A stretch of DNA of 64,000 bases from Hassallia sp050875635 (GTDB taxonomy: Bacteria > Cyanobacteriota > Cyanobacteriia > Cyanobacteriales > Nostocaceae), in contig NZ_JBPAOH010000028.1 of the NCBI RefSeq assembly GCF_050875635.1, forward strand, positions 1 through 64,000, written 5' to 3'. Made by a program: the position numbers and the translations under genes. The first letter of the stretch is position 1. Each line of letters starts with the position of its first letter. The notes under the pieces are model-generated. The model had not been told where the DNA came from. It saw only the letters and a list, made by a program, of their open reading frames with translations, and did not search any database. Shown here in pieces: positions 58,682 through 64,000 of this stretch.

Positions 58682-61210
58682 ATGCGTGCAGTACTAATGG
58701 CAGGTGGATCGGGAACGCGGTTACGTCCGCTAACTTGTGACCTGCCCAAACCGATGGTGCCCATCCTAAATCGACCAATTGCCGAACACATTATCAATCT
58801 TCTCAAACGACATCACATTACAGAAGTTGTTGCCACACTGCATTATTTACCTGATGTCTTGCGAGATTACTTTCAAGATGGTAGCGATTTTGGCGTACAA
58901 ATGACCTACGCGGTGGAAGAAGACCAGCCGCTCGGAACAGCAGGTTGCGTGAAGAACATTGCCGAACTTCTAGACGAAACCTTTTTAGTAATTAGCGGAG
59001 ACAGCATAACAGATTTTGACTTAACAGCCGCAATTGAATTTCACAAACAAAAGAAGTCTAAAGCGACTTTGATTTTGACTCGTGTCCCCAATCCAATTGA
59101 GTTTGGGGTAGTGATTAGCGATGAAGAAAATCGAATTCGGCGATTTTTAGAAAAGCCCTCCACCAGTGAAATTTTTTCCGATACCGTCAACACTGGTACA
59201 TATATTCTAGAACCAGAAGTTTTGGAATATCTGCCATGTAACGTAGAATGTGACTTTTCTAAAGATTTATTCCCCTTACTGCTTGACAAAGACGAGCCGA
59301 TGTATGGTTACGTCGCTGAGGGTTACTGGTGCGATGTCGGTCACTTAGACGCCTATCGCGAAGCTCAATATGATGGCTTGGAACATAAGGTAAAACTTGA
59401 TTTTGCCTACAAAGAGGTGTCAAATCGCTTGTGGGTGGGTCAAAACACTTATATCGATCCAACCGCTCAAATTGAGGCACCGGCGGTTATTGGCGATAAT
59501 TGCCGCATTGGGGCAAGAGTCCAAATTGAAGCCGGAACCGTAATTGGGGATAATGTCACCATTGGGGCTGATGCCAATCTCAAACGTCCAATTGTTTGGA
59601 ATGGGGCAATTATTGGCGAAGAAGCACATTTATCGGCTTGTGTGATTTCCCGTGGTACTCGTGTAGACCGTCGCGCTCATGTTTTAGAAGCTGCTGTAGT
59701 CGGTTCGCTGTCTACTGTGGGAGAAGAAGCGCAAATTAGTCCGGGTGTGCGCGTTTGGCCCAGTAAAAAAATCGATTCGGGGGCAATATTAAATATTAAC
59801 TTGATTTGGGGTAACACGGCTCAACGAAATTTATTTGGACAACGTGGTGTCCAAGGATTAGCCAATATCGATATTACCCCAGAGTTTGCGGTGAAGTTGG
59901 GAGCAGCTTATGGTTCTACTTTGAAACCGGGTTCTAAGGTAACGGTTTCCCGCGATCAGCGGAATATTTCGCGGATGGTGACGCGATCGCTCATCGCTGG
60001 TTTAATGTCTGTAGGTGTCGATATTCAAAACCTTGATGCTACCGCTATTCCCATCGCTCGCACAGTTATCCCCACAATGTCGGTAGCTGGGGGTATTCAT
60101 GTGCGCGTACATCCCGATCGCCCCGATTATATCCTGATTGAATTTATGGATGCCAAGGGCATCAATATTTCCAAGTCAAAGGAAAAGAAAATTGAAGGGG
60201 CTTACTTTAAAGAGGATATGCGGCGATCGCAAATTCATGAAGTTGGCGATGTCTCATACCCCAGTCAAGTAATTGACCGCTACTGCACAGCTTTTGAAAA
60301 GTTATTGAATATTGACACAATTCGTAACAGTCGGGCAAAAGTAGTGATTGACTACGTTTATGCTGTCTCTGGTGCTGTATTGCCGCAAATGTTAGATAAC
60401 TTTGGCGCTGATGCGGTGGTGTTAAACGCTAGTTTGAATAAAACCGCTATGTCCACAGCTGAACGTGAAGCATTGATAACTCAACTCGGTCATGTGGTGG
60501 AAGCTTTGAAAGCTAACTTTGGCGTTCAGGTGTCAGCAAATGGCGAACAAATGATTTTGGTGGATGAATCGGGTATTCCGATTCGCGGCGAAATGTTGAC
60601 AGCGCTGATGGTGGACTTAATCTTAACTTCTAACCCTAGAGGGACGGTAGTAGTACCGGTTCATGCTTCGAGTGCTGTTGAACAAATTGCCCGTCGCCAC
60701 GATGGTAAAGTGATTCGCACTAAGGCGAATCCTACCGCATTAATGGAAGCTTGTCAAACCAATCCTAGTGTAGTTTTGGGAGGCAGCGGGGACACTGGCT
60801 TTATTATCCCGCAATTGCATCCGGGATTTGATGGGATGTTCTGTATTGCCAAGCTAATTGAAATGCTAACAATCCAAGAGCGATCCCTTGCTTCTGTACG
60901 CTCAGAATTACCGCGTGTAATTCACAAAACTTATACAGTCCGCTGTCCTTGGACAGTCAAAGGTGCATTAATGCGGTATTTGGTAGAAACTCATCCAGCA
61001 CAAAACCTAGAATTAATCGATGGGGTGAAAATTTGTCAACCCTACGATGACAGTTGGGTGTTAGTTTTACCAGATGCCAGCGAACCGCTGGTACATTTAT
61101 ACGTCAACAGCAACGATCGCGATTGGGTAGATGATTCCTTAAGACAATACCGCTCTCGCGTTCAAGCTTTTGTGGAAAAACAAGAAGAGCAAATTCCTGT
61201 AGAGGTGTAA
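58682..61210 (+). CDS. Mannose-1-phosphate guanyltransferase-like / phosphomannomutase-like fusion
   Basis: The 842-residue protein starts with a nucleotidyltransferase domain (residues about 1-235): GGSGTRLRPLTCDLPKPMVP, SGDSITDFDL and GYWCDVGHLDAYREAQ. A left-handed beta-helix of hexapeptide repeats follows (about 250-365). Residues about 380-830 are phosphohexomutase-like (GAAYGSTLKPGSKVTVSRDQ, LGGSGDTGFIIPQLHPGFDG). The usual catalytic Ser of TASHNP and the DGDxDR metal loop are not recognisable, so the mutase part may be inactive or regulatory. It probably makes GDP-mannose or a similar nucleotide sugar for surface glycans. AAGGAGG sits before the ATG. Confidence 0.85.
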   Translation: MRAVLMAGGSGTRLRPLTCDLPKPMVPILNRPIAEHIINLLKRHHITEVVATLHYLPDVLRDYFQDGSDFGVQMTYAVEEDQPLGTAGCVKNIAELLDETFLVISGDSITDFDLTAAIEFHKQKKSKATLILTRVPNPIEFGVVISDEENRIRRFLEKPSTSEIFSDTVNTGTYILEPEVLEYLPCNVECDFSKDLFPLLLDKDEPMYGYVAEGYWCDVGHLDAYREAQYDGLEHKVKLDFAYKEVSNRLWVGQNTYIDPTAQIEAPAVIGDNCRIGARVQIEAGTVIGDNVTIGADANLKRPIVWNGAIIGEEAHLSACVISRGTRVDRRAHVLEAAVVGSLSTVGEEAQISPGVRVWPSKKIDSGAILNINLIWGNTAQRNLFGQRGVQGLANIDITPEFAVKLGAAYGSTLKPGSKVTVSRDQRNISRMVTRSLIAGLMSVGVDIQNLDATAIPIARTVIPTMSVAGGIHVRVHPDRPDYILIEFMDAKGINISKSKEKKIEGAYFKEDMRRSQIHEVGDVSYPSQVIDRYCTAFEKLLNIDTIRNSRAKVVIDYVYAVSGAVLPQMLDNFGADAVVLNASLNKTAMSTAEREALITQLGHVVEALKANFGVQVSANGEQMILVDESGIPIRGEMLTALMVDLILTSNPRGTVVVPVHASSAVEQIARRHDGKVIRTKANPTALMEACQTNPSVVLGGSGDTGFIIPQLHPGFDGMFCIAKLIEMLTIQERSLASVRSELPRVIHKTYTVRCPWTVKGALMRYLVETHPAQNLELIDGVKICQPYDDSWVLVLPDASEPLVHLYVNSNDRDWVDDSLRQYRSRVQAFVEKQEEQIPVEV

Positions 61211-61211
61211 T

Positions 61212-61320
61212 TAGTTGATAGTGGTTAGTTGGAGCGTTGTTAGTGGTTAGTTGTTAATTGTTGGTTGTTTTATGAACCACTACCACTAACCACTAACCAC
61301 TATCCACTATCCACTAACTA
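61212..61320. repeat. TTAGTGG/CCACTAA repeat hairpin
   Basis: TTAGTTG/TTAGTGG heptamers (61211-61255) face complementary CCACTAA/CCACTAT heptamers (61276-61318). They lie between the convergent ManC-like and DUF433 genes and can fold as a long terminator-like hairpin. Confidence 0.7.
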
Positions 61321-61536
61321 TTTCTCATCTTGAATGTGTTCACGAGCAAGTTTCAATAAATTTACCGCATCTGCACGATCAACAGATGGGAAATTGTCTA
61401 AAAACTCTTCTAAAGAAAAGTCATCATCTAAATACTCGAAAAGCGATTGAACTGGGACTCTCGTGTTTCTAAATACCAGTGTGCCGCCCATAACTTCTGG
61501 ATCGGAACTTACTGGACTTTGAACTAAAGTAATCAT
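61318..61536 (-). CDS. DUF433 family protein
   Basis: The 72-residue protein has the DUF433 pattern: SSDPEVMGGTLVFRNTRVPV then QSLFEYLDDDFSLEEFLDNF. Family members are small winged-helix-like proteins that usually pair with DUF5615 PIN-like toxins as antitoxins. The partner gene is not beside it, so it is orphan or the pair is broken. It is convergent with the ManC-like gene across a repeat hairpin. Confidence 0.8.
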   Translation of the reverse strand: MITLVQSPVSSDPEVMGGTLVFRNTRVPVQSLFEYLDDDFSLEEFLDNFPSVDRADAVNLLKLAREHIQDEK

Positions 61537-61728
61537 AATCTTCGTTTTCGCTGTTTTTCGATCAAGTATATGTTTGTGAAGCGTTGCATTTATTTGTCAT
61601 GAAGTGGTGATATGAGAAGTTTAATACAAGCGATCGCCTTTCTTCGGCTTGAAGAAGAAAGGAAATTTTGATTTTTCTTTCTTAAAGCTTCGTCAATAAG
61701 AAAGTCAACGCGCCACAAAAAGATGGTA

Positions 61729-62796
61729 TTAGTGATGCAAAGTATTCTCACTAACCTTTTCTCTACTCAGGGTTTCGTGGCTCATCACGGCTTGCCTAAC
61801 TAGGTCAGCCCGTCTCTTCGTTTCCTCGGCTTTCTGCAAAAAGAGTGTCTCCGTCTCAGTATCGTTGGTTTCGCGCAGATGCCCAGCCATATGCCTCATT
61901 AATAATTCACTTTCTTGAATCGCACGTAAAGTCTTCCAAAGTGCATCTTCAATGCCCTTGGTAACTTCCACGAGCAGAGAATCCAGGGAATATGCGTGCC
62001 CCGTATGGCAGCGGAAGCGGATAAGGTTTCCTTCTTTCAATCTCAGAAGTGCACCGTGACATTCGGGACAGGTATAGGGAGTGGGTTTACCTAGCTTCAT
62101 AATGCCTTGCTCAAAGGCGTTGTCTTCCCGTGCGACTCCTACTTCAATTTCCATGTTATCGGACGGCGGATTTACCGCTTCCTCCACAACAGTTTCATTT
62201 GTCAGACGAACCAATAAAGACCCCATCTCTGTCACCGAGACGCAGTGATCTACCGTAACCGCTTTCATTGCGGCTTTGGGCATTGAGGGGTAAAGCGCCT
62301 CAAACGGGTCTTGGACAATTGCTATACCTCCTCGCTCCTTCACCGCATACAGCCCAGCCGCTCCGTCATCAAGGGAGCCAGTCAGAACCACCCCTATCAC
62401 CAGGGGACCGTAAGCAACAGCTGCGGAGCGGAATAAGACATCGACTGAGGGACGAAAGCGGTTTTCTTTTGGACCGCGAGTTAGCCGGACATAACCCGGT
62501 TCGACAACAAGGTGGCGATCTGGGGGAGCGACATAAATACGACCGGGTTGGATCGGCTCAAAGTCGATCGCGTGTGCTACCGGCAGCGGACATACGCGAT
62601 CAAGTATTTCGGGCAATATACTCGGAGACTCCGCTGGAAGATGCCAGACAATGAAGAGCGTGCCGGGGAAGTTGTCAGGCAATTGAGCAAGAAGCTTTCT
62701 CATCACTTCCAAACCACCTGCGGAAGCTCCAATGACAATGATGTCATGTTTTAACACTCTACTCTCCTTTATTGTCTGGTATGTTTGTCTGCCCAA
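61729..62796 (-). CDS. CheB-type methylesterase with zinc-binding C-terminal domain
   Basis: The 355-residue protein has a CheB catalytic domain (about residues 17-205) with the triad in GASAGGLEVM (Ser, about 25), WHLPAESPSILP (His, about 52) and LTGSLDDGAAGL (Asp, about 145). There is no N-terminal receiver domain. The C-terminal part has a zinc-ribbon-like CPECHGALLRL and FRCHTGHAYSLDSLL (about residues 242-275) followed by long helices. It removes methyl groups from receptor-type proteins or a related target. Neither CheR nor receptor genes are adjacent. Orphan CheB proteins of this form are common in cyanobacteria. Confidence 0.85.
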   Translation of the reverse strand: MGRQTYQTIKESRVLKHDIIVIGASAGGLEVMRKLLAQLPDNFPGTLFIVWHLPAESPSILPEILDRVCPLPVAHAIDFEPIQPGRIYVAPPDRHLVVEPGYVRLTRGPKENRFRPSVDVLFRSAAVAYGPLVIGVVLTGSLDDGAAGLYAVKERGGIAIVQDPFEALYPSMPKAAMKAVTVDHCVSVTEMGSLLVRLTNETVVEEAVNPPSDNMEIEVGVAREDNAFEQGIMKLGKPTPYTCPECHGALLRLKEGNLIRFRCHTGHAYSLDSLLVEVTKGIEDALWKTLRAIQESELLMRHMAGHLRETNDTETETLFLQKAEETKRRADLVRQAVMSHETLSREKVSENTLHH

Positions 62797-63117
62797 CTAT
62801 CTCCTTTGTCTGATAGAACCATCCATATAATGCACACAAAAAAAGGTAGAAAGTAAAATTGACATTCTACTTAATCAAAAAATATCTATCATTTTTGATA
62901 AGATGCCAATCGAAGGTTCGCGCTTGGCACGACGGCAGTTGCATCGCGCTTAACCACGGTAGGTGCATATGTGAAAACACTTTCACAGCGCTGCCTCTAG
63001 AGGGCAGAGGTTTACGATCTTGCTTCAGCATAGCTACCTTATCGAGAGTCAGATTCAGTCTAAAGTCTGAAACTCAGAAAAAGGGAAAAAATGTTTTTAA
63101 TTTTCAATCCCTAATTT
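62797..63117. other. 320-base intergenic region
   Basis: No gene was recognised. TGTGAAA-acac-TTTCACA (62970-62987) and CCTCTAGAGG (62994-63003) are small palindromes. The region holds the 5' leader of the CheB gene and the 3' end of the ABC ATPase gene. Confidence 0.45.
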
Positions 63118-64000
63118 TTATTTTTCAAATGGCAAAGATGGCGATGGATTTTTAGGAAATATCGCTTCTTCAGTTTCTGAGTCAAAAAAGTGTATTTTAT
63201 CTGGTGTTAGCGATAACCATAGTTGTTCGCCAATACGTATAGTGCGGTCTGGTGGTACTCGCACTTGCAGGTAATTGCTTGTAGAAGTAGTTTGATTTGG
63301 TTCTAAAAGTTTGACTGCAAGATAAGTGTCGTTACCCAAATTTTCTACTAAATCCACTTCGACTTGCAGATTTTTAGTTGCTGGTAAACTTATACTTAAA
63401 TGTTCCGGACGAATACCTAAAATTAAAGTTTGCCCGTCATATTTTTGTAATGCAGTTGCCCAAGTTTCTGGTAAGGTGAGACGAAACTGAGAATGACTAA
63501 TCACTGGAGCCTGAAATTTTACAGCTATAAAATTCATCGGCGGCGAACCGATAAATTCTGCAACAAAACGATTCGCCGGACGGTTGTATAATTCCAATGG
63601 AGGAGCTACTTGCTGAATTTGTCCTTGATTCATAATCGCAATGCGATCGCCCATTGTCATCGCTTCGGTTTGGTCGTGGGTAACATAAATTGTCGTTGTA
63701 CCCAAATGCCGTTGTAACTTGACAATTTGAGCGCGAGTTTCTGCCCGCAGCTTCGCATCTAAATTAGAAAGCGGTTCATCCATTAAGAATACTTGCGGAT
63801 TGCGAGCGATCGCTCTTCCTAATGCTACCCGTTGTCTTTGTCCACCAGATAACTGTTTGGGTAAGCGATTTAACAATCCTTCCATTTGTAATAAATTGGC
63901 GACATAACGCACCTGTTGATTCACCGCTCTTTCTTTCTCAGAAATATACCGCAGTCCCTTCGGTAACTTTCGCGTCACACTCACCAGTAGATTTTCTGCC
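63118..64000 (-). CDS. ABC transporter ATP-binding protein, MalK/UgpC type (partial)
   Basis: The gene runs off the right edge; the 5' part with Walker A lies outside. What is visible is about 294 residues: the signature LSGGQRQRVALGRAIARNPQ, Walker B VFLMDEPLSNLDA, the H-loop YVTHDQTEAMTMGD, and YNRPANRFVAEFIGSPPMNF. A C-terminal regulatory TOBE domain (about 110 residues, ILGIRPEHLSI...) follows. This is the ATPase of a CUT1-type sugar or glycerol-phosphate transporter. Permease and binding protein genes were not seen. A GTG at 63984 is in frame but is internal to the gene, since the frame continues to the edge. Confidence 0.88.
   Translation of the reverse strand, partial: AENLLVSVTRKLPKGLRYISEKERAVNQQVRYVANLLQMEGLLNRLPKQLSGGQRQRVALGRAIARNPQVFLMDEPLSNLDAKLRAETRAQIVKLQRHLGTTTIYVTHDQTEAMTMGDRIAIMNQGQIQQVAPPLELYNRPANRFVAEFIGSPPMNFIAVKFQAPVISHSQFRLTLPETWATALQKYDGQTLILGIRPEHLSISLPATKNLQVEVDLVENLGNDTYLAVKLLEPNQTTSTSNYLQVRVPPDRTIRIGEQLWLSLTPDKIHFFDSETEEAIFPKNPSPSLPFEK

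Noticed and set aside
62970..62987. TGTGAAA-acac-TTTCACA as a CRP-type site
   Set aside because: Spacing between TGTGA and TCACA is 8 bases, whereas CRP sites need 6.
1..64000. tRNA or rRNA genes
   Set aside because: No cloverleaf pattern or conserved rRNA blocks were seen on reading; a tRNAscan search would be needed for certainty.

Overview
The window is chromosomal DNA of a cyanobacterium, most likely a filamentous Nostocales-type species. The evidence is chlB (dark-operative protochlorophyllide reductase), a RuBisCO accumulation factor (raf1), a phylloquinone methyltransferase, tocopherol genes, a ycf37-like photosystem I assembly gene, very frequent GCGATCGC (HIP1) octamers, and many short tandem repeats and interspersed palindromes between genes. 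No rRNA, tRNA or CRISPR array was found.

Layout. 0-6 kb: a PhyH-type dioxygenase, an EamA transporter, a small gene behind a CIRCE-like operator, a Uma2 protein, a lumenal pentapeptide-repeat protein and yraN. 6-19 kb: queA (with a repeat-derived insert), TPR proteins, the ktrB-ktrA potassium system, the tocopherol pair gamma-TMT and HPT, and a cobA-hemD-coaE-GNAT run. 18-28 kb: two Uma2 proteins, tldD, an AraC regulator, a ferric-reductase-like membrane protein, a DUF445 protein, menG, a REC-GAF response regulator and raf1.

28-45 kb is the accessory region and the main result. A minus-strand run reads: 91-residue precursor peptide, class II lanthipeptide synthetase (LanM), secreted zinc-phospholipase-C/Het-C-like protein, Nif11-like domain fused to a putative 2OG-Fe(II) oxygenase, 125-residue small protein, second 2OG-Fe(II) oxygenase and FkbM methyltransferase. 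The precursor ends in CGATCSFGPITAICDGATK. This aligns without gaps to cinnamycin (CRQSCSFGPFTFVCDGNTK), keeping every ring Cys, the Ser and Lys of the lysinoalanine bridge and the hydroxylated Asp; Ser4 is replaced by Thr. The window therefore probably encodes a cyanobacterial cinnamycin/duramycin-type lanthipeptide with candidates for all tailoring steps. Two paralogous ABC transporters, a GT2 and a STELLO-like glycosyltransferase, an acyltransferase-3 protein and a probable IS200/IS605 remnant lie beside it.

45-64 kb: an FHA protein, a GT39-like membrane glycosyltransferase, a UvrD-type helicase with a repeat-derived insert between motifs II and III, a paralogue of the 6-kb hypothetical protein, a frameshifted Uma2 gene, rpmI-rplT, a solute-binding protein, ycf37-like, chlB, a toxin-antitoxin pair, small unknown proteins, a ManC/phosphomannomutase-like fusion, a DUF433 protein, a CheB-type methylesterase and an ABC sugar-transport ATPase cut by the right edge.
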